A stretch of DNA of 64,000 nucleotides. Source: Lepidostoma basale. Taxonomy: Eukaryota; Arthropoda; Insecta; Trichoptera; Lepidostomatidae. Below, one piece after another: positions 45,450 through 56,964 of the stretch (its first letter is position 1; each line of letters starts with the position of its first letter). The notes beneath the pieces are model-generated. The model was not told the origin of the DNA and made no database searches. It worked only from the letters and a program-made list of their open reading frames with translations. The translations under genes and the position numbers were made by a program. The stretch is taken from assembly GCA_022606425.2 (NCBI GenBank), contig JAHDVF020000727.1, forward strand, positions 992,001 to 1,056,000, written 5' to 3'.

Positions 45450-45690
45450 TTTCAATCCTGGGATTGAATTGCAGCAATTTCTTCTATTCTTCTCTTCCAT
45501 TCTTCCCTGTCTTGTGCGGCTCTTTTGAAATCTGCATATGATGAGCAGCGCACGTCCACCAACAGGTCCTCCAGGTACTCTCGGCGTGGGCGTCCCCTAG
45601 AGTTTGTCCCCTCGGTCATACCCTCCATTATGGCATGCAAGAGACCTTCTTGACGTATTAAATGGCCGATCCATCTTGCACGCAATATTT
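45450..45690 (-). mobile_element. LINE 3' tail (type B), young copy
   Basis: Minus-strand frame of 77 residues, RARWIGHLIRQEGLLHAIME .. EEIAAIQSQD, near-identical to 32490-32690. Confidence 0.85.
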
Positions 45691-46315
45691 ATTATTTATT
45701 CGTATTAATTATTAAATAAAGAGTTTAACATCATTGATCAAGAAATATAAATTATAGTATTGAATAATTATTAATCACAGAATTATAGTTTTATTTGACA
45801 TCAACTAGTTTCACTTTGTTTTATGCAAACTTTAAACTTTTTAATTACTACTGCAGCCACTTATTCCAACTCATACTCTTATGGGGTTTCTGAATTTACC
45901 AAACTGATAATATTCTTAATATAATTATCGTGGATTTGTGTAGTTTTTAGTGCGAGAAACACGCGCACATAATATACGACTTATTGTTTATTGTTTGAAA
46001 GTGGTGTATAACAATTCATTTTTTAGTAAGAGTTGATTCACAACGATGAATTGCTCGAAATTTCTAATTTTTAACGGTAATAAGCAAGACGGATGCATGG
46101 CGTCATCGTGCAATCAAATCATTGTTCTGGGAAGTTAATTATTACAAGTCATCGGAAAAGTGAGACAATGGTGTTTACTATATTAGCAACTGAAATTGGA
46201 GAGGTACCATTATACCATCCCACTATTATAATAAAATAGAATTGTACAAAAATCTTTCGTTTCAACATATATTTTTCGAATAGTACGTATCTTGGAATTT
46301 GGAATAGAATTAATT
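45690..46315. other. No gene seen
   Basis: AT-rich and unrecognised. Confidence 0.4.
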
Positions 46316-46317
46316 CT

Positions 46318-46560
46318 TTTTCTTCTTCCTAAAGTGCCCTGTCAGGTTCCCCCGACTTAGGCGATCACTCTGGTAAACTCTTCCCTATTCTTCGCACCCC
46401 CTCCCCACCTAAGGGCCGCCCGGGAACTAGGTGCCATTCTTTGATTTCTCTCCATAGTGATTTCCTGGGAAAATATATAACCAGAGTGGTTTCCCGTTGC
46501 CTTCTCTGGTGGATTTTCTGTTGGAATTACCTTCCCTTAACTGTGGTGCTTAGCAATCAC
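46318..46560 (-). mobile_element. LINE-type 3' tail fragment
   Basis: Starts TCTTCTTCCTAAAGTGCCCT and contains GGGCCGCCCGGGAACTAGG and ACCAGAGTGGTTTCCCGTTG. The TTCTTCTTCC start is the reverse of the AAGAAGAAG ends seen on sense tails. Assignment rests on that and on its GC-rich block. Confidence 0.4.
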
Positions 46561-46584
46561 AACATTTCTCAAAGGTGATCTTTA

Positions 46585-46700
46585 TTTTCAGGTGTAAATA
46601 CGAGTAAATAACTCAGTTATATATGGTATTTACACCTGAAGATGGAGGTCACCTCCGAAGCACGTTGTGATCGATATTTTAATTCTATAAAAATATTTAA
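46585..46700. repeat. Hammerhead-like motif variant (CTGAAGA type)
   Basis: ACACCTGAAGATGGAGG, TCA, CCTCC, then GAAGCACGTTGTGATCG on the plus strand, preceded by an inverted half (TTTCAGGTGTAAATACG). A related inverted copy is near 59195-59240. Core changes (CTGAAGA, GAAGC) suggest it is not catalytic. Confidence 0.45.
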
Positions 46701-47734
46701 TAAATAAAAGTGGAATAAGAACAGTTTTATTAATTCTATTCCAAAGTAGTAGTAAATAGCAAAGTTTGGAGTTTGCAATAAAGTACCCGCAGCGTAGTTC
46801 ATACTCATAAAACATTTATTATTTAACTATGAAAAACGTATCACATTTGAAGCGGTTTTAAAAAAAAGAAATTGACATGAACAAATAACAAACAACAAAC
46901 AAATATTTACACTTTGATATATATTTTGTTTTACTTGTATTTCTTTCATCAATCAGTGGTTGAAACATAATAGTGTAGTTATAACATGTGACCACAATGT
47001 CAATAATTATATCAAACATTTTTTTTATGAAAATCCAATAAATTGTTTAAAAAATGTGTCTTAAATACCATTATTATGAAAAAAAAAAATACTGGTTTCT
47101 TTTAATGATTGAGTTAGCCTTAAACATTTATGCTGTTTGTAATGTCTTTTGAGTAAATAAACTGATTTGATTTGAAACTGGTTTGATTTTTCTGTAGTCA
47201 AATTATCGATTTATTCGTGCCACGTTTTCCTCGATATCTAGATCTGTTTACGTCATTAACATATACTTTCATGACCATTATTTCTTTCCATTTTTTATAT
47301 ATTTATACCATATATAAAGTTTTTTAAACCATATTGGATTTGACGTATTTAAAAATATGTTTTGTTTTATTTAAAAAATGTTTGGATTTCAGTAATAAAT
47401 AAATATCACTCACAAAGGTAACCATACGTTTTTTTTAAGCATTTGATACTTGGAACGCAGTGACGTAAACAAGTTATAATTGTTGCGTATAAACGTTTTT
47501 TTTTTGCGAATTCATTGTGGGTCAAAGAGATTGAATAATACCTTTACTCAATGTCAGTAGTCCAACGCTCTAGTTCAGTGAACTTCTAGGTATGGTTGTT
47601 AGTTATATATAATATAATACAGTAAAATCGCATTTTCCACTATAGCTCAGAACAAATTTAAAATCTTCAGTCTCTATTTTATATATAATAGTTTTAAACA
47701 AACATTCATATTTAAGTTTAATTTAATATAAAAA
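46701..47734. other. No gene; one LINE scrap
   Basis: AT-rich. At 47205-47290 a scrap of the GTTA-tail LINE (minus strand; CGTGCCACGTTTTCCTCG, GTTTACGTCATTAAC) is visible. Confidence 0.45.
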
Positions 47735-47797
47735 AGTTTTTATCGTTCTTCCGATGATAAAGATGTAAAAACTTCGAAACATGCCGAGAAAATGAAC
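47735..47797 (+). ncRNA. Hammerhead ribozyme-like motif (family P4)
   Basis: Stem I 5' strand TTCTT, core CCGATGA, a stem II region (AAAGATG..AAAAACTTC), GAA, ACATGC, C, then GAGAA, which pairs with TTCTT. Compared with the consensus CTGATGA and A..T stem III, it carries two substitutions. It is the direct relative of the better copy at 50722-50783. Confidence 0.5.
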
Positions 47798-47827
47798 TCA
47801 AAAGTGTTTTAATTCATAAAACAGTTA

Positions 47828-48030
47828 GAATAACTTTTTGAAAACATTGTATTTTTACAACACTTTTTTGCACTTTTCATAAACGTGTTTCGGGACACAG
47901 ACGCCTTTCATTAGGTGTAAAAATTAAAAAAAAATTACGGTTAAAATTTCAACAATGAGGAAGGGCGTCTGTATCCCGAAACACGTTTGTGAAAAATGTT
48001 GTGAAAATGCAATGTTTTCCAAAAGTTATT
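47828..48030. repeat. Snapback repeat with GAAACACGTTT cores
   Basis: Left (minus) and right (plus) arms share ATTG, ATTTT.ACAACA, AAACGTGTTTCGGGA and CAGACGCC in opposite orientation around a spacer of about 40 bp. On the plus strand the right arm reads AATGAGGAAGGGCGTC, then ATCCC, GAA, ACACGT, T. Confidence 0.6.
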
Positions 48031-48454
48031 TAAATGTGAATCCACAACATAAAGTGATCGCGAATATAGAAGACATAAAATAATTCGTCATTAAATATTA
48101 TGTTACACGTTTATAAATTATAATGTAATAAAATTGTTGCAATCTTCTTATGGTATGCTACCCTCACTTTTTTACTTCCTTGAATACTAGCATTGTACCA
48201 GCATTCCTCAAGGATGTTGTCTTAATCTTTGTAGCGAGTGCATCTGCCGCTTATTGTCGTAACATGTATTTTTTTGTCACTTAGCTTGAGGTTAAACTTC
48301 TCTGTTTTGAATGCAGTTGACTAGTCCAGAGAGCTTTGGGGGAAACAATTAAGACTCTTAAAGTGTGTCCAATCTAAAGGGATTTGTGATGATCATTTTA
48401 TAATTTAGTAATTTTTGCCAAACGCTTCAAGACTTCATAAAAGCGAACCTCTGA

Positions 48455-48575
48455 TGAACTTTCATTGGTGGTGAATGCTGGGAAAGACCGTAGATGAAAG
48501 ACCTAGATGAAGAATAACAGTACATAAAGCACGCAAGACTTCGAAGGAGGAGGAGAAAATAGGAGACGCAGGAAG
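48455..48575 (+). mobile_element. LINE 3' tail fragment (C2H2 type)
   Basis: TGCTGGGAAAGACCGTAGAT, then GAATAACAGTACATAAAG and ACGCAAGACTTCGAAGGAGG match 53850-53970 but stop before the zinc-finger part. Confidence 0.55.
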
Positions 48576-48719
48576 TAATATCATTATGCGTCCTCCATTT
48601 TCATATGGTTTGTCTAAACATATTGATGATAGACAAATAATCGCAAAACATGGATTTATTTAAAATTCACAACTCAGGCGTAAATAATTATCATAATTAA
48701 AATTTCAACTTTTATTAAT

Positions 48720-48880
48720 ATTAATGATTTTACTGAAAGCTTATGACGGAAGTTAATTTAAAATAACAATAAAAAAACGATGTTTTTAAATCAACTACTT
48801 CCACTTGTCTTTATTTCGATAGCCACCGGTTTCGCCAGACCAATCTGTCGATGTCAGCTAGCCTGTTAGCATCGACATTT
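48720..48880 (-). repeat. Hammerhead-like repeat, family P1
   Basis: Antisense to 35540-35690: GAAGTTAATTTAAAATAAC, CAACTACTTCCACTTGTC, TTTATTTCGATAGCCACCGG, TTTCGCCAGACCAATCTGTC. Confidence 0.55.
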
Positions 48881-48989
48881 AATTATTACTTATTAACACA
48901 TTTTTTTTTATCCTCAATGATGACAGATCCCGTTGGAATGGGGTGACAGGGTGGATCTGTGTTCTAGAAAAAAAAATTAATTCAGAGAT

Positions 48990-49605
48990 TCCTTGTTTTT
49001 AAAACTTATGTGAAATTTATACAACGGTATTGTAGATATGAAGTTTGGTGTTTTTAAACTCATACATCATATGTGCTAATTTGAATTAAGTTCATTATAT
49101 ATTGTGAAAAACTCTTTTTATTTATAAAAGTGTATATTTCGGGTGACCTAGGTAAGGCAAATTTTTATGCAACATAATTTTCTGGGACTTTCTTTTCTAC
49201 CGGAACAAAAACACTATTGTTTAGATTTAAGATGTATGTACCTTCTGGATTTTATTATCCATTATACTCCGGCTGGGTTGTCACACAATTATTCCCAAAG
49301 CTGAGTTCACACGAGCTCATAAGATAATTCAATTGTGTTTATTCCATTATAATTATTCGTTCTCGCGTTGAGGGCAGCAGACAATAGGGACCCAAAGTAG
49401 GTGAAGAATAAATAGTTTGGCATATAAATCGCTAATAATGTTATTTTATCTCAATTACCAGAACTCAAATTATTAACAATACCTCACTCCGGACAGACAG
49501 GCATTATTATGAGAATATAAGACAACAACTAATGATTGATCAAGATAACAAGCATCATAACAATATTTTAATAATATTTATTTTGTATTAATTAAATGCA
49601 ATACA
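48990..49605. other. No gene seen
   Basis: AT-rich and unrecognised. Confidence 0.4.
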
Positions 49606-49607
49606 CA

Positions 49608-49690
49608 AAATCAAAGTTGCACAACGGGTCATGGAAAGATCCATGGTGGGTATCTCGCTTAGAGACAATATCGTCGGTTCAAAGGTAAAA
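49608..49690 (+). mobile_element. LINE fragment (type F scrap)
   Basis: Reads VAQRVMERSMVGISLRDNIV, the same segment as KVAQRAMERAMPGIILRDRF at 58389-58450. Confidence 0.6.
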
Positions 49691-50700
49691 CTCATTAAGT
49701 GACATTTTGGTCAAAAATTAGATTTAACATTTTCTGTATCAGATTTGTGAATTCTACGTCAGGAAATAATCACCAAGTGTATTTATTAAAGAATAACTGT
49801 TATTAACATGTAATTTTCATAAAATATACTATAATTAAGTAACACGTAATTTGCATAAAATATAATAAAACTTCTAGAAAACAGACGTTTTATATTCGTA
49901 TTAATTACTTTTGATTCAGATGACTATTACATGTATTTTTATTAACAAAATAAACACAAGTATGACATGGCACTTTGAAGTATGGTGCCTTTGGAGATGT
50001 GTGATAATGATATGGAAGAGCGGAGAACATCAGGCTTCTGGAGCGTCACTTCAGTGAAATGAGAAGTTATTTGGGACAAAAGACACCGTGTGCCAAAGAA
50101 GATGTTTACAAGCTAATAGAGGAGCATTGAAAACAATTGTGAAGTCACGTTGAAGTTTGCACCTAATAACCGAAATGCATAGAGTATTATTTATGGAGCA
50201 AAATATCAGTTTTATATAATATAAAAGATTTTTTGGAAGTTTTATATCATAAGCGGTATGTTTCGCTTTCGCCAAACGAACGGTAGAAGTAATTAGGCAC
50301 TAAGTACCAAAAAAAGTACACAGTTTCGTTCTATATGATTTATAGAATGCAACTTCACACTTATTGTTTAAATGTTTTTTTAGTACTTAATGCCTATTTG
50401 ATTTCAACCGTTCAAATGTAGAAAGGTAAAAAATATCAATCTTATCTTTTTGGTATTTTTTTCAGCAGACGAATACGAAATCAGTTATTTAAAAAAAGTA
50501 TTTTGGTTAATTAATTTATTGTGCTTCTTGAAAATTGAGGTTAAGATAATGCAATCAAATTTAAAACTATAACTTAAATGCTAATCGAAAGGAAAACTAA
50601 CACATTGAAATACGAATAAAAATAAAATAAATCTTAGATAAATTTAAAGCGTTAACACTGTGGAATTCCATAATGATGATTTTTTTATGAATTAAAACAC
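49691..50700. other. No gene seen
   Basis: AT-rich. At 49850-49890 it holds a piece (AAAATATAATAAAACTTCTA then GAAAACAGACGTTTT) shared with 45400-45440 and 61880-61910, the tail of the 61.8-kb snapback family. Confidence 0.45.
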
Positions 50701-50721
50701 TGTTTTTTTTTCCACTTTTGG

Positions 50722-50783
50722 GTTTATTTTTCTCGACATGTTTCGAAGGCTTACACCGTCATCATCGAGAGAACGATATAAAC
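50722..50783 (-). ncRNA. Hammerhead ribozyme (type I), best-preserved copy
   Basis: Minus strand 5' to 3': stem I strand GTTTAT-(ATCG)-TTCTC; core TCGATGA; a hairpin in the stem II position; GAA; ACATGT; C; then GAGAA-(AA)-ATAAAC. GAGAA pairs with TTCTC, and ATAAAC with GTTTAT, across a small internal loop. GAA-A..U-C, with the GUC triplet before stem I, is the hammerhead cleavage-site layout. The predicted cut is between 50735 and 50734. The core differs from CTGATGA only in its first two bases (TC for CT). Confidence 0.6.
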
Positions 50784-50830
50784 TCTTTCCTGATGATGAA
50801 GGTGTAAACCTTCGAAACAAATAAAAAGTC
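50784..50830 (+). ncRNA. Hammerhead core with perfect CTGATGA, stem III lost
   Basis: CTGATGA (50790-50796), stem II GAAGG-TGTAAA-CCTTC, GAAAC (50814-50818). The ACATGTCGAGAA part is deleted, so the cleavage site is gone. It stands as an inverted partner of 50722-50783. Confidence 0.5.
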
Positions 50831-53180
50831 GTCATAAAATAAATCTTTTATTGATCTATCTCAGTAATCCAATAAATCTATAATATTGTAGTTGCTATGT
50901 ATGACAATTTTCGATTTTTTTGTTCAAATTTAAACTTTTTTCTGCTCTAGATATAACACAAACTTTGTTGCTGAATTAAAATATGTTGATAATGGATCTA
51001 AACAATATCATACAATTAAATGGAAAAAATATTGTAAGTATTATTTCTTGAAGTGTAAAAAAATAATATTAAGTCTTTAACTAATTACGAAAACAGTTTT
51101 CAAGAAGAATTATTATATTTTATAGGAGTGACATATTCAGCCATGCTAGTGGATTATCAAATGTACTAGCTACATAATTTGATAATGCCATTGTAATGTT
51201 TCAATTTCGCTCCCAAAAACAAACGGAACATGTAAAGATGACGTTCGTTTTCTTCAATGATAAATAGACAATAGCCTCTCCGGGAATATTCTTCTTCCAC
51301 GCCGTACACTTCCATGAAATGAACACGCGAAACGGGAAAGCAAAAGTTGAATAGAACAAAAGATCTATTCATAATCCTTTGAACGAACAAACAACGACAT
51401 ATTTGATGAAGCCATGAATATACATGTTTTTTTTTTCATTCCGAACTTGAAATTTTTAGTTTACTCTTAACGGTTGCCAGGCGAGCTTCAAATGTTTTGT
51501 CCTGACCCATTCGTGATGTTTTATTGTTTCCAACTTTCAATTTCAGAATTCCGTGAAACGGTAGGGTCGTTTTACAGTTGACAAAAAGTACGATGCGACA
51601 AACAAACGGAGAATATCATGCGCATTCGAATAAAAAGTCTGACATCGCGTTCTGGAATAACTACAAACATTTGAAAAGATTTGCGCAAGCGCGATGTCAT
51701 ATTCTTGATTTAATATTTTAATATTTTAAAAATTACAACAGAAAACACGGCACGTAGCAATAACAGTGTTGTCGGTATTATGGAAATTAACTGATTGATT
51801 TAAAATGGTTTATATTTTTTTTATGAATGCGCCTGGATTTGCTTTCTGGTTAATTGCATCGATGGGGCCGAATTGTTTCCTGTACCAGGCACCATAGTCT
51901 ACCGCCACGATATAAGTCGGTAGGGCAAAAATATTGTATGAAAGGATAAAAAGCTCGCATTACAAAGGAATGAATTTTGTTGATAGACCTAGCAACGCAA
52001 ACGATCAGATCGCGAAAACAGTGAAAAACTTTTCCCCGGAATAGACCGCTAAATAAAACATTTATTTATGTTAACAACAAAAGCGTGACGGTGAATTCTG
52101 CTTGTGATAAATTTGTGTTGCAATATTTCAGTTCGCTTTGTTCCCCGCAGTGCACCAATAAACGCCACGCAATTTTATGCCGATTCTAAAACAATTTACT
52201 CTGTCATTAAGCTTGTGATTATCGAATACAGTAATATGCAACTGGTCGATATTAATCGATTATGTACGATTGCTTAGTCATCGATACGTAGGTATTGGTG
52301 TTATGTTTCCAAGTTCAAGTATGTGAAACCTTGGCTTTAGAAGCGGCGATAATAAACCTACTTGCTTCACTTCACTTATGCTGTGAATAAACACTAAAAA
52401 TATTTGAAAATAATTGTGCATACAAGAAAAATATTTACCCATTTAACACAGAAACCAAATCTACTAGAAAAAAACAAGTAAACTAAAACTTAAAAGCAGT
52501 GTAGTCGTATTAAAATAGGCATTATTTATCAATCGTATAAAGAATACTTTTTGTTTCTTTAATATTATATTACACAATTAATACTTCTTATTTATTAAAT
52601 CTACCAAAACATAAAAATTATTCATTATTTAAAGTGTCTAATGGGCATAATTTTGCGCTAGACAGAAAAAATCACTAACTTATTAACTGTCTATGAATAT
52701 TGCTATAATTTTAAATTATTTAATAAAAAGAAATAGTTCTATGAGTTAATTAAAAGTTTTGAGGCGGATGACAATTAAACTATAAAGATTAAAGTCAATT
52801 AATTGAGAGTTGAAAGTAGACAAAACACAAAATCAAAACATTTTTTTTTATAATAATGTAAATTTCACAAGATTTAGCGAATGGGATCTTTGATAGAGAT
52901 CAAACAATGATTCAATAAAACAGTTTCAAAGTACTGCATTACAAAGACATGATTAAAAGTGGTGAAGTGGTCAACTGAAGAACTGGTGAACGGTGAAGAG
53001 AAGAATATATTCGCGGTTAGTGAACTGAGAAGATAACCGAGTGGATTCCCGAGCTGAAACTGTGAGCATAGAAGGTAAAGGTTGAGTCATGAATTTTCAG
53101 AGGCGGATTCGGTTTGAGATTTAATTGAGCAACACATCTGTTGAGTTGTAACCTTTAAAATCAGTATTAAAAATCAAGTG
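50831..53180. other. Long unique stretch without recognisable genes
   Basis: No conserved protein frame and no known repeat. Reads as ordinary AT-rich intergenic or intronic DNA. Open frames here (for example 51390-51166 minus) show no family features. Confidence 0.4.
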
Positions 53181-53259
53181 ATTTATTTGTTTACTGATTG
53201 GATGCGTGCGCCGTGGAATTTATTATTTAAAAAATCGTTCATCAACCATGAGTCGTCAA

Positions 53260-53460
53260 GTGTTAGACAAAGGCCTCCCTTTCCGACATCCACATTTGTG
53301 TATTCCTCGCCACTTTGTGGCATTGACCTCTTGTCAGTTTTATGTCGTCAGACCATCTTGGTTGTGGTCTACCCGGGTTTTTTGTGGCCGGTTCTCGGTC
53401 GCTGCTCCAGGATGCGTCTGATCAACCCATCATTAGTAATGCTTAAAACGAGAAAATCCA
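53260..53460 (-). mobile_element. Possible LINE-associated fragment
   Basis: GTTAGACAAAGGCCTCCC followed by CT-rich, GC-elevated text resembles the antisense of GGAGAGGCCT.. tails of insect LINEs. Assignment is weak. Confidence 0.3.
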
Positions 53461-53512
53461 GTTGGTTCCACTTTTCTCGTAAAAACAAAGTTCGACTGTA
53501 AATGGTTACTAT

Positions 53513-53690
53513 TACTAATCATCACGCCGTCTCCCCGAAGGGGTAGGCAAAAAGAACGGACTGCCCCACTTTAACCAATGAGGCACTCAATCCTTCTCTT
53601 TTCGCCCCCGCGGGAGACGCGGTGTGATGGGTTGCGAACCTCATTGCCACCAATAGGCATCTCCCGCGCACACTAAGTAACTAAAACGTC
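53513..53690 (-). mobile_element. GTTA-tail LINE, variant b 3' end
   Basis: Antisense of 24665-24840: ATCACGCCGTCTCCCCGAAG, TTCGCCCCCGCGGGAGACGC, CACCAATAGGCATCTCCCGC. The (GTTA)n tail is lost. Confidence 0.75.
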
Positions 53691-53839
53691 CACAAAATAA
53701 ATCTAAAATAACAAAATAAAAATAACACAAGACATAATATAGTTCTTTTTGATGGTCCACATGTTGTCAGGTGGACGATCCGAGCTTTGGTGTTTTATTT
53801 AATTAAATTTATTATCCACGTATTCACCGTTCTTACCTA

Positions 53840-54140
53840 CAAAAGACTGGCATCGACTGTGATTGCTGGGAAAAGACTGCAGAAGACAGACCTACGTGGA
53901 GAACAGCAGTACATAAAGGCACGCAAGACTTTGAAGCACAGCGCAGAGACGACGTCGTAGAGAGGAGGAAGAGAAAGGAGAGACCACTGGGAGACGGTGA
54001 CGGCTCCATTACAAGCGCCTTCCCCTGCCCCAGATGCCCCAGAATTTGTGGGTCCAGGATCGGGTTCTTCAGTCACATGCAGACTCACAACCGTGAAGGA
54101 CAATCTTCCTCGGACACGAAGGACAGCCGATGATGAATTA
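53840..54140 (+). mobile_element. LINE 3' tail ending in a C2H2 zinc finger
   Basis: The last frame reads ITSAFPCPRCPRICGSRIGF then FSHMQTHNREGQSSS and stops. This is the C2H2 finger (CPRC..H..H with SRIG) found at the C-terminus of some RTE/CR1-like elements. Upstream frames are broken. Confidence 0.7.
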
Positions 54141-54149
54141 ACTTTAATA

Positions 54150-54265
54150 AGGCACTTAAAATAATCCAACTCCAGCAAGGACTACCAAATGTTATCAAAG
54201 AAATAATTCAAATTGTCATTGGAACAAAATCATGTACAGGTTCGAAAAAAAAAATGTAAATGGTT
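54150..54265 (+). repeat. Family P3 fragment
   Basis: Frame QQGLPNVIKEIIQIVIGTK aligns with ELPNYIKEIIQINIGTN in the minus-strand copy at 40366-40930. The amino acids are conserved while the DNA differs, so this family once had a coding region here. Confidence 0.6.
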
Positions 54266-54329
54266 AATTAAATAATTCAGTTTGCTCATTTAACATTTAA
54301 GTAAGTAAAAGTATATGAAGTTGAGTTTG

Positions 54330-54610
54330 TACAATTTTGAAACCCGTGCACAACGCTGGTGACAAATCCCCCAAGCCGGGCCTGGCGCAGTCGCAGCCGG
54401 CAGGAGGCGGGAGGCAGGTATGGGAGATTTCCCAGAGTTATTATGTAATGACCGGAGGCCGCCGCAGTACGGCAAATTATCCCACATTCCCCGCATTCCT
54501 CGCATTCCAGGACGAGCCAACATGGGATCTCGGCCGGGGAAAAAAATCACAAAAGAAATATTTGTGCGCGCGTGCTGTGGGCGCCGCGCGGGACGGCGCT
54601 GGTCACCTGC
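54330..54610. other. GC-rich island of unknown nature
   Basis: GC-rich block in AT-rich surroundings, with CCCCCAAGCCGGGCCTGG, CGCAGCCGGCAGGAGGCGGG, AGGCCGCCGCAGTACGG and GGGCGCCGCGCGGGACGG. Frames are open on both strands (about 106 residues plus, 141 minus) but match nothing I know. It could be an exon, a promoter or an unrecognised repeat. Confidence 0.4.
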
Positions 54611-54739
54611 GGTCATCCTGCTTACAATTACATAAAGATCTAGGTTACCTATCATAAACTTAACAGTGCTAATTTTTCCTAGTCTTACTGTGTAAACAAC
54701 GTAATATATATACATAAAAAAATTGTGTAAGACGAATGT

Positions 54740-55345
54740 GTGGCAAATCTGTATATGTGGGCGTTTTACAGTCTGGGGGGGCGTTTATAAATTTTTAGAA
54801 TTAAGGGGGCGCTGCAGGAGTTCCAGTGGGCGTTATGTCGAAATACAAAAATAAGGGATTTTACATTTCCTTCATCGTATTTAGTGGAAAAGAGTTTTAG
54901 TGCAGCAATGCATATATTTAAAAAAAAATCACGAAATCGATTACAAATAAGCCAAAGAGGAGATTTGAGATTATATTTAAGTAAATTTGAACCTAATATT
55001 ACGAAATTGGCGCAATTAGATGAGGCTGGATCTCATTAAATTTATTTTTTATTGAAAATTTCATATTTCGTATTGAATCATGTAATGTTTTTTATTGAAA
55101 TAATATTATAATGTTGTGTGTAATGTTAATATGACAAAAAAGGCAACAAAAACATAAAAATAATCACGTGTTTTAATTTTATTTCTCCTATTTTTTTTAT
55201 TTATAGTAGGAAATCGATTGCATAAAATACGAGTACGTGGAGAAAAGTGTAAATTTTGAATTTCGTGGGGGGGGGGGGAAGGGGGGCGCTGGATAATTTT
55301 AACGTAGTAAAGGGGGCGATTATTTCAATACGGTTAAGAAACACT
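54740..55345 (+). mobile_element. hAT-family element remnant
   Basis: The frame 54866-55039 ends a hAT transposase: FPSSYLVEKSFSAAMHIFKK, RNRLQISQRGDLRLYLSKFE, PNITKLAQLDEAGSH, stop. This is the hATC dimerisation domain of the ZBED5/SCAND3-like type. The 3' side has G-runs (12 G at 55267-55278) and ends GGTTAAGAAACACTG, consistent with a hAT end. Only the 3' part is present. Confidence 0.75.
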
Positions 55346-55346
55346 G

Positions 55347-55715
55347 TGATAGAGTGTCAAATGCAAGTACGAGTATAAGAAGTGAATGTGGTGCGAATGA
55401 AAGTGTTATAAACAAAATAATGAAAGGGTAATTAAGATGGTTTAGACACATGGAAAGAATGAGTGAAGACAGAATGGTAAAGAAGGTATATGTAAACGGC
55501 GTGAACGGAGCTAGAAATAGAGGAAGACCGAGGAAAACGTGACACGATCAAATCAATCAAATATTAAATGTCAGAGAAATCGACGTGCGTGTATGACAAG
55601 ATGTATGAATGTAGAGGAATCGAGAGAAGTGTGTCAGGACAGAACGGTGTGCCGTTCCATTCTTTCTGCCTACCTCTCCGGGGAGACGGCGTGGTGGTTT
55701 GTTAGTTAGTTAAAA
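55347..55715 (+). mobile_element. GTTA-tail LINE fragment
   Basis: DRVSNASTSIRSECGANESV, NKIMKG, then WFRHMERMSEDRMVKKVYVN, GRPRKT, CMNVEESREVCQDRTV and FLPTSPGRR, ending GATGGTTAGTTAG-like (GTTTGTTAGTTAGTT). Confidence 0.8.
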
Positions 55716-55959
55716 AATATAATAAATATATTCAAAACTTTGATACGAAGCCATTAATTGGTAGTTTGAAATATAAAAAAAAATAATTAACTCTTTAACA
55801 CTTTGTATAAACCACTTTATTTGAGTAAGTAGCGCCAACCAGTTTCACTCTGTGGCGAGTTTCCTCTGGGCTGTACAAAAACTAAATTAAAATTAAAAAG
55901 AGAGTAGTAGAGTGGGGAGAGGGAGGGGGGCACTTTGTTATCCTCTATTTTATTTTAGT

Positions 55960-56340
55960 TTAATTTGTGTATACCCCTGAGGAAGCTAGCTACAGACTGA
56001 AACCGGTTGGCGTTACTTACTCAAATAAGGTGGTTTATACTAAATGTTAAAGTGTAATGTAAAGATTTTCTGCTTAATGCTTACACTTTATCTTAATAGA
56101 TGGCGCTAGTGTAGATTGAACAAAAATATGTGAAGTGTTCCTCAACATATTAGCACATATACATCTTTCAAAAATTTGGCAGCCGTGGTGGTCGTAAGAA
56201 GGGCGGAATGGAAAATGTTGTAGTACATAAAGCGATCGCTTAACCTAACCAATGACATAAGTCATAAGTCCTGTAAACGCCTCGACCACCATATTTTGTG
56301 TCCAAAAAAACAATTTACATCTTCATCTCTATTGAGATAA
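55960..56340. repeat. Hammerhead-like variant plus interior of the 27-kb repeat
   Basis: CCTGAGGAAGCTAGCTACAG, ACT, GAAACCGGTTGGCG (plus), followed from 56090 to 56340 by text that is the inverted relative of 26985-27300 (GATGGCG, AACCAATGACATAAGTC, CCTGTAAACGC). Confidence 0.5.
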
Positions 56341-56489
56341 AATTAATCCTTAAAAATGTAAAAGGGTTTAATTTGATTTTTAAATATATTTCAATCCATA
56401 GGTTACAAACTTTTCTGAACCATCGCCTCCCTTTACAATTGAAAAAAATTCCAAAGTCGTCTCTCCAAAATATTAATATATTGTTAAAA

Positions 56490-56830
56490 TTAACTAACTA
56501 ACCATCGTGCCGTCCTCTTGATTCTTTTCACGGCCGTTTCATCATATTTAATGGGAATGAAATGAATGAATGTTTCGGTGTTATTGATTTTGCTGATTCA
56601 CATTTGTAATGCCTTAGCTAGGCGTTTAGCGTTTTCATTCGTATGAATCATTAAAATATTACTTTCAAAAACTAAAATTACCTAACTAACCTCGAAGGGG
56701 TAAGCAAAAATAATGAACTGACACGCTGTTCATCAACATTCATACATCATGTCATGCACGCACGACGATTTCTCGACGAGTCCTCACTCGGCCGACATTT
56801 AATAATTGATAAGTATATTAAAAGTACTTA
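56490..56830 (-). mobile_element. GTTA-tail LINE scraps
   Basis: Two pieces: TTAACTAACTAACCATCGTG at 56490-56510, and CCTCGAAGGGGTAAGC..CACGCACGACGATTTCTCG at 56690-56830. Confidence 0.6.
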
Positions 56831-56964
56831 ATCAAAGTATATTCGCCAAGGCCTCCCCAATTTACCTTAGGAACCGTTATCACCCCCGACGGAGAGCTTC
56901 TGCGCCAACTAGGGGGTGGTGACACTCCCGTTGGTAACCTATGTTTTTAAATTAATTAACACTA

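Noticed and set aside
51166..51390. 74-residue minus-strand frame
   Set aside because: No conserved motif, no splice context and AT-rich; likely chance.
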